From Pseudoduganella ginsengisoli (GTDB taxonomy: Bacteria > Pseudomonadota > Gammaproteobacteria > Burkholderiales > Burkholderiaceae_D): a stretch of DNA of 64,000 bases. The position numbers and the translations under genes are program-made. The notes under the pieces were generated by a model, which worked only from the letters and a program-made list of their open reading frames with translations, was not told where the DNA came from and ran no database searches. Below, one piece after another: positions 23,679-32,501 of the stretch (positions are counted from its first letter, which is position 1; each line of letters starts with the position of its first letter). Location: NCBI RefSeq assembly GCF_009720865.1, contig NZ_WNLA01000019.1, forward strand, positions 87,337 through 151,336, given 5' to 3'.

Positions 23679-24461
23679 TTATGCGGCGTCGATTTCCTCG
23701 CCCACCAGGAAGCCGGCAATCAGCGGATTGACTGCCGCGGCATGCGTAATCGGCGCCATGTGGCCGCCTTTGGTTTGCACTGCCGTGGCATTGGGCAGCG
23801 CTTGTGCCAGCAGTGCTGCCACGCGGCGCGTCGACAGCGGGCTGTGGGCGCCGGACATTACCAGCGCCGGCATCGCCAACTGCGCCATGTCGGCCAGCGT
23901 GGCCGGTTCGTTCAACAAGGCGTGGAAGTCCAGTTTCACCTTGGCGATCTGCGACGTGAAGCGCTGCTGCTGAGCTTCCGGCAGCGCATCGAATGCGCCG
24001 GCGCGGTTCCAGTAATCGATGAAAGTGCGGGTGCCATCCTTGTCGCAGGCAGCGTCGTTAATGCAGGCCACCACGTCTTCGATTTCCACGCGCGCGTCGT
24101 CGGCTTCGTCCAGCAAGTGGAATGCCACCGGTTCAAACACCGTCAGCGACAGCACGCGCTGGTGTTCCTGGCGCGCCAGGCGCAGCGACGTGGCGCCGCC
24201 ATACGAGTGGCCCACCAGGTGGAACGGTTCGTCCGGCGCCAGGTGCAGTGAAATGGCGGCCATGACGGCGTCCACTTCATGCGCCAGCGAAAAGCCGGGA
24301 CCGGCCGCTTCATCCGGGAATGGCGATTTGCCATAGCCCAGCAAGTCAACTGCGATGAAACGGAATTGCGATTGGTGCTGGTTGATCAATTCGGACCACT
24401 GGCCCTTGGAACTCATGGAGCTGTGCAGCAATACCACTGCAGGCAATGCGTTGGAAGTCAT
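23679..24461 (-). CDS. Alpha/beta hydrolase
   Basis: 260 residues from the ATG at 24461. Core features: VVLLHSSMSSKGQWSELINQ (oxyanion region), FRFIAVDLLGYGKSPFPDEA, and the nucleophile elbow FHLVGHSYGGATSLRLARQE (Ser in GHSYGG). An acid follows in PALVMSGAHSPLSTRRVAAL, and the catalytic His is GGHMAPITH. Substrate not readable; possibly an esterase or haloalkane-dehalogenase-like lipase. It is divergent from the binding-protein gene at 24579. Confidence 0.88.
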   Translation of the reverse strand: MTSNALPAVVLLHSSMSSKGQWSELINQHQSQFRFIAVDLLGYGKSPFPDEAAGPGFSLAHEVDAVMAAISLHLAPDEPFHLVGHSYGGATSLRLARQEHQRVLSLTVFEPVAFHLLDEADDARVEIEDVVACINDAACDKDGTRTFIDYWNRAGAFDALPEAQQQRFTSQIAKVKLDFHALLNEPATLADMAQLAMPALVMSGAHSPLSTRRVAALLAQALPNATAVQTKGGHMAPITHAAAVNPLIAGFLVGEEIDAA

Positions 24462-24578
24462 GTGTGGCGAAAAAACTAACGGCGAATCCACGATTATATG
24501 CGGCTTTGGCAGAGCGGAGTACCATATGTCAATTAACGATTGGTAATTTCGTGTTAGCGCCCAACCTGCCAATTAAAT

Positions 24579-25346
24579 ATGCCGGCAACCCCGCACTTGT
24601 TCGGATTCTGCCTCGCGCTGCAGTTGCTGGCTGCGGCGGGGTGCGGGGCGCAACAGCGGATTGTTGCCACGATTGTTGCCACATATCATGATCGCCCCCC
24701 GTATTTGTCACCGGGATCGGATGGCGCGCCCACCGGGCTGACGGGAACGCCCGCCGCCAATGCCTTCCGCGACGCCGGCATTGCCGTCACCTGGATGATG
24801 GCGCCCACCAACCGCCAGCTGGCCATGGTCAAGGATCCGCAGCAGCCCAGTTGCGCGGTGGGCTGGTTCCGCAACGCCGAGCGGGAACGTTTCGCCCGGT
24901 TCACCAAGCCGATTTACCGCGACAAGAATTGGATCCTGCTGGCCAATGCGGGCTACACGATGCCGGAAGGCGCCACCCTGGAACAATTGCTGCAAAACCC
25001 GGAGACGCGCATTCTCGTCAAAGAGAATTATTCTTATGGCCCCGACATTGACGCGATGATCGTGCGCGGCAAAGCCACGGTGGCGGTCTCGGCCGGGAGC
25101 ACGGACCAGTTGCTGCAATCCGTCAGTGGCGGCGCGGTGGACTTCATGTTTGTGTCCGAGGAAGAGGGGCAATACGCGATGTCGCGCCGCCCAGGAGCAA
25201 GCGGGCCGCAAAATGGCCGCGGCGCCGGCCTGCGGCTGCTGCGGCCCAAGGGCTTGCCGCACGGCGCGGAACGCCACATCATGTGCGGCAAGAGTGTGCC
25301 GGATAGCGTCATTGAACGGCTGAACAAGGCCATCACGTTCCGCTGA
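24579..25346 (+). CDS. Substrate-binding-like periplasmic protein, orphan
   Basis: 255 residues. The N-terminus has a hydrophobic signal segment (LFGFCLALQLLAAAGCGAQQ; a lipobox-like AAAGC may make it a lipoprotein with Cys22). Fold outline of family 3 binding proteins: YHDRPPYLSPGSDGAPTGLT, QLAMVKDPQQPSCAVGWFRN, FTKPIYRDKNWILLANAGYT, VKENYSYGPDIDAMIVRGK and VDFMFVSEEEGQYAMSRR. No ABC permease is near. Stop is 7 bases from the convergent DUF4214 gene. The start lacks a strong ribosome site. Confidence 0.78.
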   Translation: MPATPHLFGFCLALQLLAAAGCGAQQRIVATIVATYHDRPPYLSPGSDGAPTGLTGTPAANAFRDAGIAVTWMMAPTNRQLAMVKDPQQPSCAVGWFRNAERERFARFTKPIYRDKNWILLANAGYTMPEGATLEQLLQNPETRILVKENYSYGPDIDAMIVRGKATVAVSAGSTDQLLQSVSGGAVDFMFVSEEEGQYAMSRRPGASGPQNGRGAGLRLLRPKGLPHGAERHIMCGKSVPDSVIERLNKAITFR

Positions 25347-25353
25347 CAGGACT

Positions 25354-27486
25354 TTATAGCGGCAAGGGTTGCTGCACGCCGGTGATGACGACAGGGCCGC
25401 CGCCAAGCAGGAAGTCCGGCAGCAGGTCGAGCGCATTTTTCAGCGTAGCGTCGTCCACGATCCCCGTCATCCACACGTTGCCCGCTGTCGGATTCGCGTG
25501 GTAAGCATCGGCCAGGTCCGGCGCCGACAGGGCCGACGTAAATTCCAGCGCACCGGCGATCTTGTCGCGTGCCGCTATGGCGTCGCTGCCGCTGGCGCTG
25601 TTGACAAGGTATTGCGTCAGCGTGGCAAGGTCGATCTTCTTGTCGTGCAGCACACTGGTCCAGTAGGTCAGTCCCGCCACCTCGGCTGAACGTCCGAACA
25701 AGTTCAGATACAGTGCATTGACGGCCTCCGCGTCGCTGCCTTTGCCATGCCATTCCGGCAGCGCGCGCAGTTCGGTGGCCAGCGCGGCGGCGTCACCCTT
25801 GGCCATCCATTTTTGCAGTGCATCCGGCTCGGCGGGACGGTTCAGTATCGCCACGTACGCTTGTTCGACAGCCAGCTTGCTCATTGCCGGCGGCGCACCA
25901 TTGGCTTTCGCGGTGGCCGCGGTATCGTTATGGCTGTACGGATCGAGGTCGCCGACATCCTTGGCGGTGATGCGTTCCTTGACCGCGGCATCGGTCCATT
26001 GCGGCAGCAGCGAGGCGGCCTTGTTTTCCGCCATGGCGCGCGGCAGCGTATCAGCCAGGTCATCCAGCGCGGCGCGTGCCTGCGCGGCGTGCGCAAACAC
26101 GGTCCACGGATCGCTGGTATTGCTGATGTCTGCACGCGCCTGCGGGATGGCGGCGCCCATCATTTGCTTGAACGCGTCCAGCGTTGCCGTGCTGAGTGCA
26201 GCCAGTGATTTGGCTGCCGTGCCGTCCAGCACCGTGCCATCGGCCAGGTGCGGCAGGGTGGCAGCGGTGGTCAGCACTTGCAGCAGCGTGGCGCCACTGT
26301 CCAGTGGTGCGCTGCCTTTCAGCTGGACCAGTACGGATGCCATGCCTTCGTACGCGGCCCGCATTGCCACGTCCAGCGACAATTTTGGCGCAACATAGCC
26401 CGAGCCATGGTCCGGCATGCGCGCGCTCAGCATCTGCAACGTGCGCGCCACCACTTCGGCAATGCCATCGATTTCCGCGTTGTAGGCGTAGCCCTGCAGC
26501 GCGGCGGCGCGCGCAGCCGGTTCCGCATCCAGTGCCGCGTTCATGCTGTCCGCGGCAGCATTGACCTTCACGCCGAACGCGGTGGACAGCGCGGCATCCA
26601 CGGCGTCCGCCGCCACACCGGTGCGCACCATTGCGTCGCGCAACGTCGTCATGGCGCTTGCATTGGCGCGCACCAGCGTGTTGGCCGGAGTGCTGCCCGT
26701 ATGCTGCAGGTCCACGGTCAGCGACAGCGTGCCGTTGTGGGCGCGCTCGGTGGCTAGGTCGTAGCCGCCTGTCACCAGTACGTGCTGTTGCCAGGAAGCC
26801 TGTGGCAGAGGGAAGTCTGACGATTGCGACGATGCGAGCAAGAAGTGGCCGTTGGCATCCGTTTTGGTGGACTGTTCGCCGCGATCGAGCAGGCCGTTGC
26901 CATTGCTGTCAACGAAGACCGTGGCGTCGCGCAGGTAGCCCACGCCTTGCGCCTGGCCGCTGATCATTGTGGTGACGGCGCCCGGGTGCGCCACGTATTC
27001 CGTCAGTGCGGTACGGGCAATTTGCAGCGACGCGGTATCCGTGACTTGGTCCAGCCACATGCCGGTGATGGCGGCGATGCCGCTGTCAGTCACATACGGC
27101 TGGATGACGGGAATTTTCGCCGTCAAGTCTTGCGCGAACGAGACTTTATTGGCCAGCGCCACGGCGTCTTCGCCCTGCGCGCCGTGCACCATGGCCAGCG
27201 CTACGTTGTCACGCTTGAGCGAACCGTTATCGAGCACGCTGCTCCAGTAATCGACGCCGCCCGTCTCGCCCGCGCGGCCGAACAGGTTGTGGTACAGGGC
27301 TTTGACCATGTCCCGGTTGCTCATGTTGGCATAACGGGCATTGAATTCATGCGCCGTGGCGAATGCTGCGGCGATGCTGTCTTGCGTGGCATCGATGCCG
27401 GTCCAGTAGCGCAGACCGTCCGGATCGGCGGGGCGGTTGAAGTACGCGATGTACAGTTGCTGGATGTCGTTGGCGGTAGGTTTCAT
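25354..27486 (-). CDS. DUF4214-domain protein, probable secreted/type I-like surface protein
   Basis: 710 residues from the ATG at 27486; a TTG 15 bases upstream would add five residues but is less likely. Two DUF4214 modules: N-terminal (QLYIAYFNRPADPDGLRYWT ... ALYHNLFGRAGETGGVDYWS, residues ~10-75) and C-terminal (AYVAILNRPAEPDALQKWMA ... LYLNLFGRSAEVAGLTYWTS, residues ~545-625). Between them a Ca-type loop (VDSNGNGLLDRGE) and long alanine-rich helical stretches. No signal peptide; DUF4214 proteins of Oxalobacteraceae are often exported by type I systems, but no HlyB/D genes are here. A CRP-like site lies about 90 bases before the start. Confidence 0.83.
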   Translation of the reverse strand: MKPTANDIQQLYIAYFNRPADPDGLRYWTGIDATQDSIAAAFATAHEFNARYANMSNRDMVKALYHNLFGRAGETGGVDYWSSVLDNGSLKRDNVALAMVHGAQGEDAVALANKVSFAQDLTAKIPVIQPYVTDSGIAAITGMWLDQVTDTASLQIARTALTEYVAHPGAVTTMISGQAQGVGYLRDATVFVDSNGNGLLDRGEQSTKTDANGHFLLASSQSSDFPLPQASWQQHVLVTGGYDLATERAHNGTLSLTVDLQHTGSTPANTLVRANASAMTTLRDAMVRTGVAADAVDAALSTAFGVKVNAAADSMNAALDAEPAARAAALQGYAYNAEIDGIAEVVARTLQMLSARMPDHGSGYVAPKLSLDVAMRAAYEGMASVLVQLKGSAPLDSGATLLQVLTTAATLPHLADGTVLDGTAAKSLAALSTATLDAFKQMMGAAIPQARADISNTSDPWTVFAHAAQARAALDDLADTLPRAMAENKAASLLPQWTDAAVKERITAKDVGDLDPYSHNDTAATAKANGAPPAMSKLAVEQAYVAILNRPAEPDALQKWMAKGDAAALATELRALPEWHGKGSDAEAVNALYLNLFGRSAEVAGLTYWTSVLHDKKIDLATLTQYLVNSASGSDAIAARDKIAGALEFTSALSAPDLADAYHANPTAGNVWMTGIVDDATLKNALDLLPDFLLGGGPVVITGVQQPLPL

Positions 27487-27576
27487 GCGTGTCTCACTCA
27501 AGGGTTGCAGCAGGCACGCCAGTCAGCGCATGCCTGTAAAAAAGATGTGCAATCCTAAGAGTGTCGCCGCAATTTA

Positions 27577-27596
27577 AATGTGATTATGATCACATT
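27577..27596. promoter_or_regulatory. CRP/FNR-type operator before the DUF4214 gene
   Basis: aatgtgattatgatcacatt is a 20-base perfect palindrome around TGTGA-N6-TCACA, the CRP core. It lies 91 bases before the DUF4214 start and 42 bases beyond the helicase 3' end, so it most likely regulates the DUF4214 gene. Confidence 0.6.
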
Positions 27597-27637
27597 GTCT
27601 TGTAGATAACTTCTTGCAAGTGGTGCGCAACCGGTTG

Positions 27638-29764
27638 TCAGTGCCGCAGCCAGCGGCGGAACGGTTCCAGGTCCATGCCCGGCTCCACATACCACGCCTT
27701 GCGCGGCCAGTCGAACTTCGCGCCCAGCGCCTTGACTTGCTGCGCTTCGTGGATGGTCGCGCTGAGGTAATGGCGGGCCGGCATTTGTTCCTGCGCCGCC
27801 GCTTCATTGCGGGCGATTGCCTGTTCCGCCGCCGCGCCGATCGCGTTCAAACGCAGCCTTGCCAGATAAGGGCTGCGGCGTTCCGCTTCTTCCGGCGCCA
27901 GCAAGGTCAGGCGCATTTTTGCGCGCGTGGCGGCCACATAAAACAGGTTGTCTTCCTCGCGCCCGTCGGCCAGCGCGGCAGGGAATTCGCCCGCTTCCAT
28001 GAAGGGCAGGATCACGTGTTCGTATTCCTTGCCTTTCGCGTTGACGGCATAGTCAATCGTCACCACATCTTTTTCGCGCTTGCGGCCCGCAAAGGCTTCC
28101 GCCGCATTGAGTTCTTGCCAGAACCCGGCCAGCGTCAGGTTGGAACGCTCGGCGGCAGCCAGGAATCCCGAAATGGATTTCGCTACGGCTTGCGCATCAT
28201 GCGGGCGTACGAAAATGCGGCGAGCGGCCAGTTCCAGGTGCATTGCGTCGCACACGGCGCGCAGCACTTCATGGGCGGGAGAATCCGGTCCGAATGCGGC
28301 GGCGCAATCGATGGCGGCCTTGATCGGGCTGGCGTGGCCGCTGTCCAGGTAGCGTCCATAAAAACCGTCCAGCAATTGCGGGTGCTTGGCGATGTCGCGC
28401 TTGGCCTGTTCCAGCTGTTCGTGCGAATGTCCGGCTTCGCCAAACACCGCCAGCGCTTCCACGATAGCCATGCGCACGTCCTGCGATTTCACAGCCGCCA
28501 GGTCTTTCAACGCGATCGCCATCATGCCGCGCAAGAACAGGATTTCATCACGCTGCAAATAGCCGGCCATCGGCGGCGTGCGGTAGCCGATTTTTGCATG
28601 CATCAGCGCCTGCTCCACGGCGATGGCCTGGTGGCGGTCGCGCAGCAGCACTGTGCAGCCATCGATCGGGTAGCCATCTTTTTTCCATGCCTTGATGGCC
28701 GCCACGATTTTCTCGCCGCACTGGGTGGCGTCGGCATATTGCGCCTGGCGGATTTCCGTATGCAGCGGCAAGCCCGATTGCACGGCCTTGGCCTTGAATT
28801 CCGCCATCGCCAGCGCCAGGTGCGGGCCGTGGCGCCATGTGATGGTCAGCGGGTATTGCCGGGTATTGCCAAAGTCGCGTGCAAAGCGGCTTTCCATGAA
28901 TTCGCCGCTGGCGCCCAGCTTCGAGTGGATCACCTGGTCTTTGTCGCCCGCGCCGACGAACCAGCATTCAGGCTGCGCCAGCAGGGCGGACAGGATGCGG
29001 TAGCCCGCTTCATTCAAATCGTGCAATTCGTCGCATACGACCACGCGGTAGCGGGGCAATTCGTGCGCGGCGTCCGGCGACTGCGCCAGCAATTTCGCCA
29101 GGTCATAGGTGGCGTCGTACGGGCCGCGGAATTGTGCGCTGCCGTCGCTGTCGCTGCGCAAGGTTTCATATTCAAGCGCGGCCAGGTAGTCGGCCAGCGG
29201 GGTTTTCAGGATTTCCGCAGCTTCTTCGACGCCCACGTATTCGACATCGACGCTGTCGAGCAGCATGGTGGCTTTCAGCGCCAGTTGCGCATCGATGGCT
29301 TGCGACAGCGCGATGTTGTGCGTGCGGATATCCAGGTATTCCACCTTGCCCAGATAGCGCTCGCCGACGCGGCGCAGCGCCTCCAGCAGCCACGGTTTCA
29401 TGTCGCGCAAATGGTGCAGGCGGGGCGTGTCGCCATGTTCCAGTTCAGCCAGCGCCTGCTGCGCGAAATCTTCAAAAGTGGCGACCCGCACGGCGGTGGC
29501 GAGGCTATAAGGAATGCCGATGTCGAGCAAGCGCTGGCGCAGCACGTCGCGCGCTTCCGGTGTGAACGTCAACGCCAGCACCTGTTCCGGCGGCAGGCGG
29601 CGCGCCAGCGCTTCGCCGATGCGCAGGGCCAGCGTCGTGGTTTTTGCCGCGCCGGCATTGGCGGCCACCAGCGAAATGCGGTTTTGCGCCAATTGGATGG
29701 CGGATTGTTCGGCGGTGGGGATCAAGCCCTGGGGATGGAAGCGGGGAGCAGCGGTGTCGGTCAT
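27638..29764 (-). CDS. UvrD/Rep-like superfamily 1 helicase with C-terminal DUF5710
   Basis: 708 residues. Helicase motifs: Walker A region LVAANAGAAKTTTLALRIG (AAKTT instead of the usual GxGKT), QVLALTFTPEARDVLRQRL (motif Ia), YRVVVCDELHDLNEAGYRIL (DExH-like motif II), VGAGDKDQVIHS and LTITWRHGPHLALAMAEF (motifs III/IV), and VTIDYAVNAKGKEYEHVILP plus EDNLFYVAATRAKMRLTL (motifs V/VI). Residues ~655-708 are DUF5710 (YLSATIHEAQQVKALGAKFD, ending WPRKAWYVEPG). Helicase activity with the altered Walker A is plausible because Lys and Thr remain, but it is unusual. Probably acts in DNA repair or defence. Confidence 0.88.
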   Translation of the reverse strand: MTDTAAPRFHPQGLIPTAEQSAIQLAQNRISLVAANAGAAKTTTLALRIGEALARRLPPEQVLALTFTPEARDVLRQRLLDIGIPYSLATAVRVATFEDFAQQALAELEHGDTPRLHHLRDMKPWLLEALRRVGERYLGKVEYLDIRTHNIALSQAIDAQLALKATMLLDSVDVEYVGVEEAAEILKTPLADYLAALEYETLRSDSDGSAQFRGPYDATYDLAKLLAQSPDAAHELPRYRVVVCDELHDLNEAGYRILSALLAQPECWFVGAGDKDQVIHSKLGASGEFMESRFARDFGNTRQYPLTITWRHGPHLALAMAEFKAKAVQSGLPLHTEIRQAQYADATQCGEKIVAAIKAWKKDGYPIDGCTVLLRDRHQAIAVEQALMHAKIGYRTPPMAGYLQRDEILFLRGMMAIALKDLAAVKSQDVRMAIVEALAVFGEAGHSHEQLEQAKRDIAKHPQLLDGFYGRYLDSGHASPIKAAIDCAAAFGPDSPAHEVLRAVCDAMHLELAARRIFVRPHDAQAVAKSISGFLAAAERSNLTLAGFWQELNAAEAFAGRKREKDVVTIDYAVNAKGKEYEHVILPFMEAGEFPAALADGREEDNLFYVAATRAKMRLTLLAPEEAERRSPYLARLRLNAIGAAAEQAIARNEAAAQEQMPARHYLSATIHEAQQVKALGAKFDWPRKAWYVEPGMDLEPFRRWLRH

Positions 29765-29803
29765 GTGGCTATTATACGAAAACGCCCTGGCGCAAATGAC
29801 GAA

Positions 29804-30727
29804 TCAGTGGCTGGCGGCAATCGTGGCAACGGTATTCGCCGCCACTTCCCTCAGCGTTTCAATGGTAATGGCTGCGCCGGGCGACATGGTGCGGCCATAC
29901 AGCTGCACGACGCCCACTTCCGTCGCCACGCCGGCCAGGCCGGGGACGTCCAGCAACACCAGTTGGCCGGCTGCTAGCGCTTCCTGGCACGCGGCCTCGG
30001 TCGACAGCAATACCAGGTCGCTGTTGATCGTGGCATGGATCAGCAGCGGGACCTGGTCGCACTGCAGGGAAATCGGCAGCGCCGCATCTTGCGCGATGCC
30101 GCAGATTTTGTGCACCAGTGGTTTGACGCGGTCCGGCAGCGTGACGCTGGCCAGGCCGTAATCAAGCAAATCCTCGATGCGCAACGGCCGATTTAACAGC
30201 GGATGGCCGGCGCGCACCAGCAGGCAGCCATATTGGCGGAACAGGGGAGTAATGGTGAGGTCCGGCGCAGGCTCAATGTCGTGTGTGTCCGAGATAAAGA
30301 ATTCCAGCTGTTCGCCGCGCAACTGCGCCTGCAGCTGGCGCCAGTTATTGGTGGCGATGGAAATGCGCAGTCCGGGATGGCGTTCACGCAGCAAATCCGT
30401 CAGCGGCGGGATGACGCCGGCCATCAACAGGGGCCCGGCGCCAAACGCCACGGTGCCGCCGTCGCCGCTGCGCAGCAGGGCCATGTCGCGCTCCAGCCCC
30501 CGCATTTCATAAGCCAGTTTCCTGGCGCGCGCTAAAAACACGGCGCCCACGCTGGTGACGGCCACATTGCGGTTGTCGCGGTCGAACAACAGCACGCCCA
30601 GTTCTTCTTCCAGGGTCTGGATGCTGCGGCTCAGCGCGGGCTGGCTCAGGTTCACTTTATCGGCAGCCCTGGCAAAGCTTTTTTCCTCTGCGACGGCCAG
30701 CGCGTGGCGTATCCGCTTGAAGTCCAT
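29804..30727 (-). CDS. LysR-family transcriptional regulator of the alkyl-sulfate operon
   Basis: 307 residues. N-terminal winged helix MDFKRIRHALAVAEEKSFAR ... LSQPALSRSIQTLEEELGVL, and LLFDRDNRNVAVTSVGAVFL; the effector-binding part contains VAFGAGPLLMAGVIPPLTDL and FFISDTHDIEPAPDLTITPL. LysR regulators usually activate the divergent operon when an inducer binds. The neighbour 135 bases away is the GMC gene at 30863, the head of a presumed alkyl-sulfate pathway, so the inducer may be a fatty alcohol, aldehyde or sulfate ester. The inducer is inferred from context alone. Confidence 0.93.
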   Translation of the reverse strand: MDFKRIRHALAVAEEKSFARAADKVNLSQPALSRSIQTLEEELGVLLFDRDNRNVAVTSVGAVFLARARKLAYEMRGLERDMALLRSGDGGTVAFGAGPLLMAGVIPPLTDLLRERHPGLRISIATNNWRQLQAQLRGEQLEFFISDTHDIEPAPDLTITPLFRQYGCLLVRAGHPLLNRPLRIEDLLDYGLASVTLPDRVKPLVHKICGIAQDAALPISLQCDQVPLLIHATINSDLVLLSTEAACQEALAAGQLVLLDVPGLAGVATEVGVVQLYGRTMSPGAAITIETLREVAANTVATIAASH

Positions 30728-30777
30728 TGTGTCCTCAGTGATGCAAAATTTGGATCATACGGATAAATATAATGCAA

Positions 30778-30806
30778 TTTACGGTTAAAAACTCGCTCCC
30801 TATACT
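30778..30806 (+). promoter_or_regulatory. Sigma-70-like promoter for the GMC operon
   Basis: TTTACG, 17 bases, TATACT, about 57 bases before the GMC start. The strong -10 and correct spacing support it; the -35 is weak, as expected for a LysR-activated promoter. Confidence 0.5.
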
Positions 30807-30862
30807 TTCCTTCAAGTACCGCGATGACATGACGGTACCTCAAAAAGGAAGGCCAGGAGAAC

Positions 30863-32491
30863 ATGCAGGAATTCGACTATGTAGTGGTAGGGGGCGGTTC
30901 GGCCGGTGCAACGCTGGCCGCACGGTTGTCAGAAGATGCGTCGGTAACGGTCTGCCTGCTGGAAGCCGGTGGCCCGGATAAAAGCGTATTGATTCATGCG
31001 CCGGCCGGCGTGGTGGCTTTGGTGCCGCGTCCCCTCAACAATTATTGCTACCACACGGTGCCGCAGCCAGGCTTGAATGGCCGCATCGGCTACCAGCCGC
31101 GCGGCAAGACGCTGGGCGGCAGCAGTTCGATCAACGCCATGCTGTATGTGCGGGGCCACCGCTGGGATTATGACCACTGGGCGTCGCTGGGCAACCGTGG
31201 CTGGTCTTACGACGATGTCCTGCCGTTTTTCAAGCGCAGCGAAAACAATGAACAGATCCGTGACGCGTACCATGGCCAGGGAGGGCCGTTGAACGTCACG
31301 TATCCCCGCCACGGCAGCCCCGTCAACCAGATGTTCCTGGAAGCCGCCGCAGCCTGTGGCTTGCCCACCATTGAAGACTATAACGGCGCGCAGCAACAGG
31401 GGGCGTTCCTGTACCAGGTCACGCACAAAAATGGCGAGCGTTGCAGCGCTGCCAAGGCTTACCTGGCGCCGAACAGGCAGCGCGCCAACCTGCACATCGT
31501 GACGCACGCCGTGTCGTCGCGCATCTTGCTGGAAGGGCGCCGCGCAGCCGGTATCGCGTATTTCCAGGGCGCGCAACTATGCACCGTGAAGGCGCGCCGC
31601 GAAGTCGTGATTGCCGGCGGTGCGTTTGGCTCGCCACAACTGCTGATGTTGTCCGGTATCGGTCCCCGCGCGGAATTGCAGGCGCACGGTATCCCTGTCG
31701 TACACGACTTGCCGGGCGTCGGGCAGAATTTGCAAGACCATATCGACTACGTGCAAAGCTGGCGCGTGCCCAGCGATAACCGCACGTTTGGCTTGTCCAT
31801 GCGCGGCGCCGCGTACATGGCGAAAGGGATGCTGGAATGGCGCCGCCGGCGCAGTGGTCCCGTGACATCCACGTATGCGGAAGCTGGCGCTTTCATGAGT
31901 TCCAGGCCGGGCTTGCCGGCGCCGGACTTGCAGCTGGTGTTTGCGCTGGCGCTGGTCGACGACCATGCCCGCAAGGTGCACCGGGGCCATGGCTTCTCGT
32001 GCCATGTAGACGTGCTGCGCCCGTACAGCCGTGGCACGGTCACGCTTGCCAGCAGCGACGTGCGCGACGCGCCTCGCATCGACCCGGCCTTCCTGGCGGA
32101 TGAGCGCGATGCAGCCCTGTTGCTGAAGGGCGCGAAAATGCAGCAGCGCATTTTCGAGCAGCCGCAGTTCGACGGTATCCGCGGCGACATGCTGTACCCG
32201 GTGCCGGCGGGAGACGATGCGGCGCTGATGCAAGATATCCGCAACCGCGCCGACACGCAGTACCACCCGGTCGGCACCTGCAAGATGGGACCCGCCAGCG
32301 ACCCGCTGGCCGTGGTGGATGAACGCCTGCGCGTGCATGGCTTTGACAACCTGCGCGTGGCCGATGCTTCCATCATGCCCACCCTTATCGGCGGCAATAC
32401 CAATGCCCCGACCATCATGATTGGCGAAAAGGCAGCCCAAATGGTGCTGGCAGAGGCCCGCGAACAACAGGCGGCGGCAGCCGTCATCTGA
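30863..32491 (+). CDS. GMC-family oxidoreductase (alcohol dehydrogenase-like, FAD)
   Basis: 542 residues; ggagaac ribosome site. FAD-binding start DYVVVGGGSAGATLAARLSE, GMC signature 1 in PRGKTLGGSSSINAMLYVRG, signature 2 in AGGAFGSPQLLMLSGIGPRA, and the C-terminal YHPVGTCKMG with the active-site His. Members such as AlkJ and choline dehydrogenase oxidise primary alcohols. Here the gene opens the operon with an alkyl sulfatase, an aldehyde dehydrogenase and an acyl-CoA ligase, so a fatty alcohol is the likely substrate. No signal peptide or membrane helix is evident, so it probably works at or near the inner membrane. Confidence 0.92.
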   Translation: MQEFDYVVVGGGSAGATLAARLSEDASVTVCLLEAGGPDKSVLIHAPAGVVALVPRPLNNYCYHTVPQPGLNGRIGYQPRGKTLGGSSSINAMLYVRGHRWDYDHWASLGNRGWSYDDVLPFFKRSENNEQIRDAYHGQGGPLNVTYPRHGSPVNQMFLEAAAACGLPTIEDYNGAQQQGAFLYQVTHKNGERCSAAKAYLAPNRQRANLHIVTHAVSSRILLEGRRAAGIAYFQGAQLCTVKARREVVIAGGAFGSPQLLMLSGIGPRAELQAHGIPVVHDLPGVGQNLQDHIDYVQSWRVPSDNRTFGLSMRGAAYMAKGMLEWRRRRSGPVTSTYAEAGAFMSSRPGLPAPDLQLVFALALVDDHARKVHRGHGFSCHVDVLRPYSRGTVTLASSDVRDAPRIDPAFLADERDAALLLKGAKMQQRIFEQPQFDGIRGDMLYPVPAGDDAALMQDIRNRADTQYHPVGTCKMGPASDPLAVVDERLRVHGFDNLRVADASIMPTLIGGNTNAPTIMIGEKAAQMVLAEAREQQAAAAVI

Positions 32492-32501
32492 GGAGAAATA
32501 C

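Noticed and set aside
27614..29977. 787-codon plus-strand frame
   Set aside because: Antisense to the helicase gene, whose motifs are clear. The product is Arg/His/Gln-rich and has no family pattern.
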